Positions 52,867 to 62,003 of a DNA stretch of 64,000 nt are shown piece after piece (the stretch's first letter is position 1; each line of letters begins with the position of its first letter). Source of the stretch: JAPYTK01 sp964401935 (lineage in GTDB: Bacteria; Myxococcota_A; Polyangia; Polyangiales; Polyangiaceae); NCBI GenBank assembly GCA_964401935.1, contig CAYOAL010000017.1, forward strand, positions 35,111 through 99,110, in the 5' to 3' direction. The notes beneath the pieces are model-generated. The model was not told the origin of the DNA, did no database searches, and saw only the letters and a list, made by a program, of their open reading frames with translations. A program made the translations under genes and the position numbers.

Positions 52867-54108
52867 ATGACAGCTCGAGGTTTTGTTCAGGTGGCCGCGC
52901 TCGCTTGCGCCGGCCTGCTCGTCGCGGCGTGCGACGACGACTCCAACGTTGATCCCACCGGCACCAGCGCCGCGACCGGCGGCCAGGCCACGAGCGCGGG
53001 CGGGACCGGTGGCGGCCCGAGCGGCGTCGGGGGCGCCGGCGGTGAGCCGAGCGGCGTCGGGGGCGGTGGTGGCACCTCGCCGTGCCTCGAGAGCGCGCGC
53101 TACGAAGCGGTGTTCACCCTCGAGCACGCCGAGCTCTGCGTGGAAGCGACGTTCACCGCGCCGTTCGAGGTTGGCTACGCGATCACCCCGAAGTGGGGAC
53201 GTCACGGTGGGCCGGTGACGTTGGTGCAGATCTTCGACGGGGTGAATCCCACCGATGAGGTCACCATCACGCGCTGGAGCGTGCCGGTGTCCCCCGAGGA
53301 CACGCTCGTCGCGCTCGAGACGCTCGGGCCCCTCAGCCTCGGCGTTGGCACCCAAGCGGTGGGGCCCTTCGTCAGCCCGGCGGTGATCGATCTGCCCCTC
53401 TCCTCGTGGAGCCTGGTGGGTTGGACCGGCGCGAGCTCGGTGGGAGAAATCGTGGCGCTCGACGGCGCGACGGTGGCCGATCGCTGGGCCAACGTCGGCT
53501 TCTTCGACGGCGCGACGGTGGACGACGGGACGGTGGCGCGCCTCGTGCACACCGGGCAGTCGGAGCTCGAGGACGGCGACGCGGGGGGCGCCGCGTGTGG
53601 GGTCTACGCGGCGGACTTCTGCAGTGGTCCGGCGCTGTGCGCCACCGAGCCCACCGTCACCGTCGCCACCTGGGGCCTCGCGAACGGGCCGCTCGCGCGC
53701 GACACGTCGGGCCACATCTTCGCGCTCAACACCGACTACCTCGAAGAGACGCAGGAGCTGCGCGCGTTCCACGCGAGCGACATGGCGCCCGGGCAGGCCG
53801 GCGAGTCGGGCACCGAGCTGTTCACGCTCGCGGGCTACGGCTCCACGCTCGCGGTCATCGACGCCGCGCCCGGTGAGGACGGCATCGTCCTGTTCCAGCC
53901 GGTGGAGGGGCTGACCCCGCAGGCCGTGATCGCGCAGCGCTTCAGGGTCACCGGCAACGCGGTCGCTGGCCAGGGGACGCCGTCGACGGCGCTCACGCTC
54001 GTCGGCGGTGAGGCCATCACGCTCATGAACGACGACTCGGGGCGAGTGTGGCTGGGCGTCCCGAGCTCGGGCCAGACTCGGTTCTTCGTCCTCACGCGAC
54101 GCCCCTGA
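52867..54108 (+). CDS. B12-riboswitch-controlled lipoprotein, unknown function
   Basis: This 413-residue protein starts at ATG 52867, with GGAGG six bases upstream and 93 bases after the riboswitch. A signal ends at lipobox VAAC; a Gly/Ser/Thr linker (GGTGGGPSGVGGAGGEPSGV) spans about 30 residues. The mature part is beta-rich with repeated strands (VTVATWGLANGPLARDTSGH, GEDGIVLFQPVEGLTPQAVI) and about six Cys. It has no transmembrane segment. Control by a B12 riboswitch suggests a role in B12 capture or in a B12-dependent process. A BtuG-like cobalamin-binding propeller is one hypothesis; the sequence alone does not prove a propeller. Confidence 0.7.
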   Translation: MTARGFVQVAALACAGLLVAACDDDSNVDPTGTSAATGGQATSAGGTGGGPSGVGGAGGEPSGVGGGGGTSPCLESARYEAVFTLEHAELCVEATFTAPFEVGYAITPKWGRHGGPVTLVQIFDGVNPTDEVTITRWSVPVSPEDTLVALETLGPLSLGVGTQAVGPFVSPAVIDLPLSSWSLVGWTGASSVGEIVALDGATVADRWANVGFFDGATVDDGTVARLVHTGQSELEDGDAGGAACGVYAADFCSGPALCATEPTVTVATWGLANGPLARDTSGHIFALNTDYLEETQELRAFHASDMAPGQAGESGTELFTLAGYGSTLAVIDAAPGEDGIVLFQPVEGLTPQAVIAQRFRVTGNAVAGQGTPSTALTLVGGEAITLMNDDSGRVWLGVPSSGQTRFFVLTRRP

Positions 54109-54245
54109 GGGGTTACGCGGGGAGCGCTTCGGTGGCGGCGAGAGACGCCGCCGCGCCGCGTTCCCCCGTTGCGTGCCGCTTCCGCGCCCACCCTCGAGCG
54201 TGGTCGTCCGTGGCGAGATCGCGACGCCTCCGCACGGATGTTCAG

Positions 54246-54282
54246 GGTGGCTTCCGCCACCTCGGCGAGGCCCTGGCTCGCC
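54246..54282 (+). terminator. Two hairpins in lipoprotein spacer
   Basis: GGTGGC-TTCC-GCCACC (54246-54261) and GGCGAG-N7-CTCGCC (54264-54282) are adjacent perfect hairpins between two lipoprotein genes. They may end the riboswitch transcript. There is no T tract. Confidence 0.35.
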
Positions 54283-54334
54283 GGTATTGTTGTGGGCAGG
54301 GCGGCGAGTTCCACGCTAAGCTTCACGCATTAGA

Positions 54335-55924
54335 ATGTTCTTATCTTGGAGTCGATGGAAGGCGGGCATGCTCGTGGGCGCCTGCCTGGGCGTCCTCGCC
54401 CTCTCGCCTGGTTGCACCGCGGGAGGCGACGAGCCCCAGGTCGTGCCCCCCCAGGGCGTGCCTGGTGTCGACGCGACGATCACGTTCGAGCACGAAGGGA
54501 CGCTCAAGATGGCCCCTGGCGAGACCGTCGAGGTCGCGGTCGTCGGCAAGCCGGGGAAGCCCTACGCGATCAAGTTCTTGCTCGTGGGCGACTCGCTCGA
54601 CGCGTCGCTCGACCGCACCGACGTCGTCGCGGACGCTGCGGGCCGCGCGACGGTACGGCTCCGCGCTCCCAACAGCGCCACCTACTTCGCGCTGCGCGCC
54701 ACCGTCAAAGACGGTCCCTCGGCGAACCTCAACGTCGCCGTCAGCGATCAGGGCTTCGGCACCCTCACCTTGAATCCCGAATATTCGGGCAAGCGGAGCG
54801 TAGAGGAGTGGACCGCGAGCGTGGTCGCCGGCACCACCTGTCAGGCCCTCGCGTCCACGTTCCCCAACGATCCAGAGGGGCCGCCGCCGGTGACCGCGCT
54901 GCCGGGTGAGCCGCTCGTGATCGAGGACGTCCCGGTCGGACCCAACCTCGCCGTCTTCGTGCGCTCCGGTCACTACATGTGGGGCTGTGCCGACGAGTCG
55001 GATCTCGTGGCCGGCGAGAACGTCGATCTCAAGGTTCGGATCAAGGACAAGCCTCTCGACCTCCAAGGGGCCGAGCTCTCGATCGTGCTGTCGATGGCGC
55101 CGGACGAGGGGGCCTGGTCCAACCTCGTGGTGGCGCAACGAGCGGCGCTGATCGACGCGTTCTTCGGACGCGACACGCCGGCCGAGATGCTGCTCGCGGC
55201 CATGGGAGGGGTGTACGCAGGCGATCCGCAGGAGTTTGCGACGGCGAGCCTGGTCAACGACTGGCTCCTCGCCATCGACGAGCACCTCGCTCTCGGCGGC
55301 GTGGATCTCGCGGTCGACCTCGCCACCTTCGTCGACGAGGGGCTCTTGGTGGAGCCGCGCGAGGTCGTCGCCAACCTCGTGGGCGTCGACAGCGCGCCGG
55401 AGCACGCCGTGCTCACGCTGGTCAGGCTGGGGACGGCCACGCCCGCCGTGATGAACGTGCCGGGGGAGTACGTGGTGAGCTTCACCGCCGATCCCGACGA
55501 CACGGTGCGCATGGGAGGCACGCTGTTCTGGATGCCCTCGCGGTACTTTGGCCACGTCGCCGCGCAGCACGCGCTCGACCAATACGACCAAGCGAGCGAC
55601 TTCACCGACGTCCTCGCCGAGCTCACCGGCTGCAGCACACTCGAGCTGTCCGGGCTCGACGACTGCGACCAGGAGTGCGTCACCGAGCTCTGCGTGGCCG
55701 CGCTCGCCGCGCGCTGGAGTGCAGCCCTCGGGTCGTCGGCGCAGACGCTCGTGTGGGGTGAGCTGCCCTTCGAGTCGTCTGGGGGCGCCCGCTTCGACGA
55801 TCACGCGACCGTCACCGGATACAGCGGGAGCTGGCTCGGCAAGCTCGTGGCCGGCGACAAAACCGTGAACGTGACGGGGTCGGTCCAGGCCAACGACCTG
55901 AGCGGGCAACCGCCGGCGGAATGA
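54335..55924 (+). CDS. Lipoprotein with Ig-like N-terminal domain
   Basis: This 529-residue protein starts at ATG 54335; Met12 at 54368 is an alternative. The signal ends at lipobox LSPGC. Residues about 45-140 (ATITFEHEGTLKMAPGETVE, GRATVRLRAPNSATYFALRA) look like a bacterial Ig-like domain. The larger C-terminal region is mixed with an all-helical segment and a Cys-rich patch (CSTLELSGLDDCDQECVTEL). It precedes the permuted esterase by 25 bases and the two probably form an operon. Function is unknown. Confidence 0.65.
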   Translation: MFLSWSRWKAGMLVGACLGVLALSPGCTAGGDEPQVVPPQGVPGVDATITFEHEGTLKMAPGETVEVAVVGKPGKPYAIKFLLVGDSLDASLDRTDVVADAAGRATVRLRAPNSATYFALRATVKDGPSANLNVAVSDQGFGTLTLNPEYSGKRSVEEWTASVVAGTTCQALASTFPNDPEGPPPVTALPGEPLVIEDVPVGPNLAVFVRSGHYMWGCADESDLVAGENVDLKVRIKDKPLDLQGAELSIVLSMAPDEGAWSNLVVAQRAALIDAFFGRDTPAEMLLAAMGGVYAGDPQEFATASLVNDWLLAIDEHLALGGVDLAVDLATFVDEGLLVEPREVVANLVGVDSAPEHAVLTLVRLGTATPAVMNVPGEYVVSFTADPDDTVRMGGTLFWMPSRYFGHVAAQHALDQYDQASDFTDVLAELTGCSTLELSGLDDCDQECVTELCVAALAARWSAALGSSAQTLVWGELPFESSGGARFDDHATVTGYSGSWLGKLVAGDKTVNVTGSVQANDLSGQPPAE

Positions 55925-55949
55925 CGCCGATGGCGGCTCGTGCCTGGCC

Positions 55950-58895
55950 ATGCATAATAGGCCGGTGTTTCGGCCCTCCTTGGTTGCGTTCGCTTTCGCC
56001 CTCTCCGTCCCGAGCGTGCTCGGCTGCACCAGCACCGACGTCGACCCCCTGTTGACGGAGCCCGAGCTCGCGCTGGGGCCTGGCGAGCTGTGCTTCGATC
56101 CCGATCCCGCCCGCGTAAAGGCTCGCTTCGAGCCACGCTCGATGGTGCTCGCGCCGGGACAGCGGCGCTCTGCGCTCCTGGTCGTCGATCCCGACTTCTG
56201 CAAGCCGCAGCCGGTGCGGTTCCGGGCCGACGGGAGCGAGGTGACGAACCTCCCCAAGGACAGCTTCATCGAGTTTCGGCGGCCCTCGTTCACGGTGGAG
56301 ATCGTCGCGCGTGAGGTGGGCGAGACCACCATCACCGCCGAGGTGCCGACCGGCCAAGGCGCCGACGTCGCCACCACCACGCTCTCGGTCGAGGTGAGAA
56401 ACCCCACCCTCGCCGCCTGCGCGTCGGACGACGACGTCGGCCCGTCGCGTCTGCAAGGGGGCGGAACGGTGAACGGCGAAGGCACCCTCGCGGCAGCGAG
56501 CATCGCTCTCCCCGAAGGGGCCGACGCACCCAATCAGGGGAGCTTCGTCTGGAGCGTGGCTCCCTTCGACGCCTCGATCCAGTGTGGCGAGTCGGCGCTT
56601 CCGACGGGGTACCGCGCGCTCGGGCCGGCGGTGACCTTCGGCCCGACCGATCGAAGATTTCCCCGCGACCTGCCCCTGTCGATCCCGCTCAACCTCGCCC
56701 GCATGCCCGAGACGGCGCGGCTGCGGCACCTCGAGGTGGCCTACCGCGGTCCGGCCCATCGAGAGCCGCGGGTGGTCACGGTCACCGATCCGGTGGTGCA
56801 GCGAGTCGACGGCGAGTGGCGGTTGAGCTTCCGCGCGCCTCGCCTCGGCACCTATCAGGCGGTCGTGCACCCCAGCGCTGGCACCAAGAAGCGCGCGCGA
56901 CGGCTCTCTCACCGGGCCGTGATCGGCGTGTCGATGGGAGGCGCGGGGGCGATGCACCTCGGGCTGCGTCATCATCACCTGTTCGACGTGGTCGCGGCGA
57001 TGGGGGGGCCCGTCGACTGGACGTGGCTCATCCATCACGTGGAGTACAACCACCTCGGCGGTTTCCGAGCCATCGCGCCTGGAGCACAGCTCGAGGACAT
57101 CGCCCTCGAGCGGTCGAGCTGTGTCGACGCGAGCGGCTGCGCGGTCGACGAGACCTGCCTGTCCGGGAAGTGCACGCGGCTCCCGGTGCCCGACGAGCCC
57201 TACGAGCACACCTCGACGTTCAACACCTGGTGGTTCGAGTTTCCCGCGCCGGTGCCCGGCCACGGCGGTGACTTCGACCGGCGTGACCACACGTACATGT
57301 TCCGCGACCTCACCCTCTTGTTCGGCAATCCGTTCGGCTACAACCCGGACGCGCCGCACCTGCCGGCAGGGGTCGATCCCGAGCACCCGGCGCAGAAGGG
57401 CAACCGCGCCGGCGACGAGTGCAAGCTGTACGTGGATCCGGTGGATGGGCCGGACAAGGACGCGCAGTCGGCGTTGTGGTCGAGCTGTCCGGCGGAGCGC
57501 TGCGCGACGCCGCAGGTGCTGAAGAACTACTTCGACGACGAGTTCAACCCCGACGGCACCTTCGACGTGATCACGTTCTGCGACGGGGCCCCCAAGATCC
57601 AAGAGAACTCGCCCTACGCCAACTGGTGGGTCCCGGGTCACGAGGTCGTCCCGGTCGAGGCGGGGCTGGCCGTCGACTACAACCAGAACGGCGTGCGCGA
57701 CGAGCTCGAGCCGGTGATCCGCGCCGGGCACGAGGCGTGGGGCGACTGGGGAACGGACGCCCTGCCGAGCGTGGCCGAGCCGGGCTACGGTCCGGACAAC
57801 CTCGATCCGAGCGGGGACGACTACGATCCGCGCTACAACCCCCACGGCACCGAAGGCAACACCCGCTACGAGCTGGGGGAGCCGTTCGCGGATCTCGGTC
57901 TCGACGGCGTCGCCGGCACCGCAGACAGCCCCTACGATCACGGGGAGGGCGACGGCCTGTTCACCGCGGCTCCGGGGCTCTGGCGCGTGTGGGACTACGA
58001 CGCGCGCGGCATGGTGCGAGGTCTTGCCAACCACCTCCTCTCGTCGCCGCTCGACGACAACGCGCTCGCGCGCCTCGACATCTGGACCGATGGCGGCACC
58101 CGCGACCTCTTCAACTTCGCGGTGACCGCCGAGCACTTCGTGGGGAACTTCGTCGCGCGCGGCCGGGAGGCGGCCGTGTTCAGTCACCCGTCGTCGATGC
58201 CGGGGCTGGATCCGGCGGCTCCCGACTTCTTCAACCCCGCCCACATCGTGTATGCCGACATGCCGGGCGTGGTGAGCTACCGCTACGGCAAAGACGAGCC
58301 CACCGACCAAGACATCAAGAGCGGCAGCGGTCAACACGTGGGCACGCTCACCGAGTTTGCCAACCGGCTCCAGTCGGCGCTCTACTTCATCGACTCGCGC
58401 TGGCCGGCCGCACCGCGCACGCTGGTGGAGGACGCGCGCGACAAGCCGGCGCCCTCTGCCGAGGTGTGCGAGGTCGAAGGCAACTGCACCTTCGATTTCA
58501 CGTCGAGCTTCGGTCGGCGCGGCCCGGTGCAGATCACGTTCCCTCCGGGTTACGCTCACGCCGATCAGCAACACACCCGCTACCCGGTGATCTACCTCTT
58601 GCACGGCTACGGCATGACGCCCGAAGATCTGGGCGCCGCCATCGTGTTCCTCGCCAACTGGATGAACGGCACCACCGACAGCCAGGCGAGCCGCCTCGGC
58701 AAGGCCATCCTCGTGTATGCGGACGGCCGCTGCCGCTGGCAGGACGGCAAACCCGAGTGCGTGAAGGGGAACTTCTTCGCCGACAGCGCGCGCCCCGACG
58801 GGGCGCAGCTCGACGCCTGGTTCCTCGAGCTCGTCGATCACATCGATCAGCGCTATCGGACGATGTCGGAGTCGACGGTGACTTGGACCGAGTAG
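55950..58895 (+). CDS. Circularly permuted esterase-D-like alpha/beta hydrolase lipoprotein
   Basis: This 981-residue lipoprotein (signal ending VLGC) begins with an Ig-like region to about residue 290. Then comes RAVIGVSMGGAGAMHLGLRH with Ser328 in GxSxGG, followed by HLFDVVAAMGGPVDW. A long insert (about 365-700) holds a Cys cluster (CVDASGCAVDETCLSGKC) and an EF-hand-like DYNQNGVRDELE. Next is LDIWTDGGTRDLFNFAV with Asp719, then GQHVGTLTEFANRLQSALYF with His796. Only then comes YPVIYLLHGYGMTPEDLG (His885-Gly886), the oxyanion loop that is N-terminal in the normal family. The chain stops at HIDQRYRTMSESTVTW, where the normal fold would meet the nucleophile. The substrate is unknown. Confidence 0.75.
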   Translation: MHNRPVFRPSLVAFAFALSVPSVLGCTSTDVDPLLTEPELALGPGELCFDPDPARVKARFEPRSMVLAPGQRRSALLVVDPDFCKPQPVRFRADGSEVTNLPKDSFIEFRRPSFTVEIVAREVGETTITAEVPTGQGADVATTTLSVEVRNPTLAACASDDDVGPSRLQGGGTVNGEGTLAAASIALPEGADAPNQGSFVWSVAPFDASIQCGESALPTGYRALGPAVTFGPTDRRFPRDLPLSIPLNLARMPETARLRHLEVAYRGPAHREPRVVTVTDPVVQRVDGEWRLSFRAPRLGTYQAVVHPSAGTKKRARRLSHRAVIGVSMGGAGAMHLGLRHHHLFDVVAAMGGPVDWTWLIHHVEYNHLGGFRAIAPGAQLEDIALERSSCVDASGCAVDETCLSGKCTRLPVPDEPYEHTSTFNTWWFEFPAPVPGHGGDFDRRDHTYMFRDLTLLFGNPFGYNPDAPHLPAGVDPEHPAQKGNRAGDECKLYVDPVDGPDKDAQSALWSSCPAERCATPQVLKNYFDDEFNPDGTFDVITFCDGAPKIQENSPYANWWVPGHEVVPVEAGLAVDYNQNGVRDELEPVIRAGHEAWGDWGTDALPSVAEPGYGPDNLDPSGDDYDPRYNPHGTEGNTRYELGEPFADLGLDGVAGTADSPYDHGEGDGLFTAAPGLWRVWDYDARGMVRGLANHLLSSPLDDNALARLDIWTDGGTRDLFNFAVTAEHFVGNFVARGREAAVFSHPSSMPGLDPAAPDFFNPAHIVYADMPGVVSYRYGKDEPTDQDIKSGSGQHVGTLTEFANRLQSALYFIDSRWPAAPRTLVEDARDKPAPSAEVCEVEGNCTFDFTSSFGRRGPVQITFPPGYAHADQQHTRYPVIYLLHGYGMTPEDLGAAIVFLANWMNGTTDSQASRLGKAILVYADGRCRWQDGKPECVKGNFFADSARPDGAQLDAWFLELVDHIDQRYRTMSESTVTWTE

Positions 58896-58935
58896 CGCAC
58901 GACCTGCGCCGCCATCGTCGCGGGTGCAGGCGTGC

Positions 58936-61900
58936 TCACTGCGCGGTGCAGGTGAAGCCCCAGCGCCGGCCCGAGTAGCGCTCCCGCAGGGCGAGCGGCA
59001 CCGCAGCGGTGGGGGGGCTCTGGGGCGTGGCGAAGGCGGCGGCGCCGACGTTGCTGGTCTTGGCCGCGATGCCTTCGATGCAGCGCTTGCCGGGGTCGAG
59101 GCGCAGGCGCACCCGCACCTCGTCGAGGTAGACGTTGGCGCCCGAGAGCTCGATGTCGGGCTTCACCGAGGGCGTGATGTCGAGCATCCAGCCGTCGTCG
59201 TGCTCGGCGCAGCGCCGCGGCACCTCACCGTCGAGATCGGCGGCACCGAGCAGGATCGGAGCGCCGAGGGTCTTGGTCGTCGGATCGATAGGGAGCACCA
59301 CGAGGTCTTCGGACGGGGCGCCCGCCGCGGGATCCGAGGGCTGGGTGAACATGAGGCCGATGTCGGCCCCGATGGAGCGGCGCACCAGCTGAGGGGTCGT
59401 GAAGCCATCGGTGTGAACCCGATCGTAGAGGCGGCGGAAGGTGGCAAACTCGTCGATCGTCCCCAGCTCGGCGCGCCACAAGGTGAGCGCCCCGCCCGCG
59501 TGCGACTCGGTGAGGAGGTACCAGCTCTCGCCTACCCGGGCGACGCCGCTCGACACCGGCCGCAGGTAGTTGCTGACGTTGTTGCTCGATTTCAGCTCCA
59601 GGATCGACCGCCCCTCGCTCACCGCGTAGTGATCGCAACGCGAGCCGGTGCAGAGGCTCGTGAGCGCCGCGCGGCCCGAGGGGTCGAGGGCTGCCTCCCA
59701 CCGCCAATAGCTCCCGTGGTGCCGCGCCCCGATCGCCTCCGACGCGGTCATCTCGTCGCTCCACGGCGAGCGCGTGAGCGCGCTCGACCGCACGGCGTCG
59801 GCGACTGCGAACGGGTCCTCGAAGCGGATCTGCCACCACCCAGTGCGCGTCCAGTCGGCTCCCTTGGCTCCCCACACGTACACGTGGGTGCCCACGTCGC
59901 TGTAATATTGGCTGGGCTTGTCGACGCCGAGCTCGTCCTTGGCGAGCCCCGGTGGCGGCGTATCGAGGAACGCCGTCCACGAGCTGAACGGGGCCTGGGC
60001 GCCCACCGGTTTGTGGGCGATGGCGTCGGCCGGGGCGCTCACCGGTTGGCAATCGAGCTTCATGCTCTTTCGGAGCGTCGGAGGGATGACCACGGCCTTG
60101 GGGCTCGCGACCGCCTCGAGGTCGTCCTCGGTGGCGAGCTTGCCCCAGCCCACGCGCAACCAGCCGCGGAACGCACAGCCGAGCGGGCTGCACCCGCGGC
60201 TCTTTGCGTCGCCCGGGGCCTCGGGGAGCCGCGGCAGCTCGAACTCCGACCACGTCTTGCCGCCGTCGATCGACTCGAGGCCGGTCTCTGCGTCCGAGGT
60301 GGCGACGGCGAGCTTGCCTGCCACGAGGACCTGCCCCCCCTCGTCGTACACCTTCCCCGGCACCACCTTGCCATCGAGGGAGACGGTGACGCCCACCGCG
60401 GGGCCCCCCGCTTCCACCCAGCCCCCGATCTCGTTCTTGCCGCGCTCCTCGAACCCCTCGAGCCAAAGGCCGCGCCGCGCGACCTTCACCGCCCGGCGCG
60501 GCTCCTCGGGGTACGACAGCTCGCTGCTCTTGATCGCGCTGCCGTCGATCACGGTGATGCGCCCGGCGCGGCCGAAGCGTGGCGGGATCAGCACCACCAC
60601 GCGTCCGTCCTTCAGCGCCACCACGCGCTCGGCTCCGATCTCACCGCGTACGGCGATCTCGCGCTGCGTGCCATCGGCGTGGAGAATGCAGTAGGTGCGC
60701 ATCTCGGCAGCGTCGGCGCCATCCCCGACGCAGCCGCCCCGCACCACCAACGAGCCGTTCCCGCTCGAGGCCACGAAGCGTGGCGTCTCGAAGCTGGCGA
60801 AGGGCGCGAGCCCGAAGGGGCGGGTCGCGCGGTAGATGGTGGTGGGGCCGTCTTCCTCACCACAGATGAAGCCGTAGCCCTTGCCGATCAGCGCGCCTTG
60901 GCACGAGGCGTCTTTGGGGATGCTCGTGTTCGTGCGCGCGAGCACCTCGGTGCTCGGCACGGCCACGCGGAAGAGCTTCCCCTCGTGAACCATCACCGCG
61001 CTCTTGTTGGAGTCTGGCCAGCCGCCGAGGAGGATGGCGCGCAGCGGTCGCTCTCCGAGCGGGTGGCGCGGCGGGGCGGTCAGCGGCTCGTTGTCGTCCT
61101 CTGGCGGAGCGTCGCCCAAGTCGTAAGGGATCAACTGCACGTGGCCAGCCGCGTCGATTCGATAGGCCGCGCTCGCTCCGTTGAGCACCGGATCGCCGTC
61201 GATGACCGTCGCGCTGTTGAGCGGCTCGCCGATCCCAAGCGGCCGCCAGCTCATGCCGGCGTCGAAGGTGACCAGGGGGCCTCGCAGATCGGTGTCCACC
61301 ACCGCTCGCCAACCGTCGGCGAACACCATCCGGCCCCAGCGAGGCGCCTCCGGGAGCCGCCCTCGCGACATCACCGCCCCCGTCTCCACGTCGAGGGCGA
61401 GCATCGCGTTCGAGCGGTACCGCACGAAGATGCGATCGAAGCCAGCGACGATCTCCTGGCTCGAGGAGCTGAGCGAGGCGAGCGGGGTGAGCTTGCCGGT
61501 CCAGCTCTCGGCCCGCCAGATCTTGGTGCCGCGGCTGTCGGACTGATGAAACAGAAAGCCGCCGCCCAAGCGCTCGGGCAACGGCAGGGCCTGGATGTTG
61601 CCGCTCGGGAACCGCTCGCTGGCCCGCTCGACAGCGCCATCGTCGTGCAACACCACCCGCATGCCGCCGACGAGGTGGCGCTCCACGCCGGGCTCGCTGA
61701 ACCACGCAGCGAGATGGTCGGTGTCGAGCTCGGGGACGAGCCGCGCGGGCTCGAGCATCTTCACGGAGAGCGCGGCCGACTCGGCCCCCGACTCGGTGCT
61801 CGGGCTGGGGAGGGCGGCGCCACAGCCCGAGGCGCCGAGCGTCAGCGACGCCAGCGCGAGGGCGGCCAACCCGAAGCGGTGCGGCGCGCGTCGACCCAAC

Positions 61901-61956
61901 GTGAGGTGACTCCGTGCCTGCGCGCACGGGGCCCGGTCGGGAGGTCGCGGATTCAC
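58936..61956 (-). CDS. Large lipoprotein with Asp-box (BNR) propeller motifs
   Basis: This 1006-residue protein opens at GTG 61954-61956; a TTG a little downstream is possible. A signal (FGLAALALASLTLGASGC) gives a lipoprotein. Two Asp-box motifs are visible: FDAGMSWRPLG and SIDGGKTWSEF, as in sialidase/BNR propellers. Many further strands follow (RIFVRYRSNAMLALDVETGA). Cys pairs occur throughout. It is convergent with the esterase gene 40 bases away and opposite asd. A ligand-binding or surface role is likely and catalysis is not shown. Confidence 0.7.
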   Translation of the reverse strand: MNPRPPDRAPCAQARSHLTLGRRAPHRFGLAALALASLTLGASGCGAALPSPSTESGAESAALSVKMLEPARLVPELDTDHLAAWFSEPGVERHLVGGMRVVLHDDGAVERASERFPSGNIQALPLPERLGGGFLFHQSDSRGTKIWRAESWTGKLTPLASLSSSSQEIVAGFDRIFVRYRSNAMLALDVETGAVMSRGRLPEAPRWGRMVFADGWRAVVDTDLRGPLVTFDAGMSWRPLGIGEPLNSATVIDGDPVLNGASAAYRIDAAGHVQLIPYDLGDAPPEDDNEPLTAPPRHPLGERPLRAILLGGWPDSNKSAVMVHEGKLFRVAVPSTEVLARTNTSIPKDASCQGALIGKGYGFICGEEDGPTTIYRATRPFGLAPFASFETPRFVASSGNGSLVVRGGCVGDGADAAEMRTYCILHADGTQREIAVRGEIGAERVVALKDGRVVVLIPPRFGRAGRITVIDGSAIKSSELSYPEEPRRAVKVARRGLWLEGFEERGKNEIGGWVEAGGPAVGVTVSLDGKVVPGKVYDEGGQVLVAGKLAVATSDAETGLESIDGGKTWSEFELPRLPEAPGDAKSRGCSPLGCAFRGWLRVGWGKLATEDDLEAVASPKAVVIPPTLRKSMKLDCQPVSAPADAIAHKPVGAQAPFSSWTAFLDTPPPGLAKDELGVDKPSQYYSDVGTHVYVWGAKGADWTRTGWWQIRFEDPFAVADAVRSSALTRSPWSDEMTASEAIGARHHGSYWRWEAALDPSGRAALTSLCTGSRCDHYAVSEGRSILELKSSNNVSNYLRPVSSGVARVGESWYLLTESHAGGALTLWRAELGTIDEFATFRRLYDRVHTDGFTTPQLVRRSIGADIGLMFTQPSDPAAGAPSEDLVVLPIDPTTKTLGAPILLGAADLDGEVPRRCAEHDDGWMLDITPSVKPDIELSGANVYLDEVRVRLRLDPGKRCIEGIAAKTSNVGAAAFATPQSPPTAAVPLALRERYSGRRWGFTCTAQ

Positions 61957-62003
61957 GTCTGAATACTTGCGTGGCCGAGGTTGCCGTGCAAGCTGTTCGA
62001 GCT

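Noticed and set aside
58924..61962. Long + strand open frame of 1012 codons opposite the Asp-box lipoprotein
   Set aside because: It is a complement-strand shadow of a high-GC gene, rich in Arg/Ala/His without recognisable motifs. The reverse-strand frame has a signal peptide and Asp-boxes.
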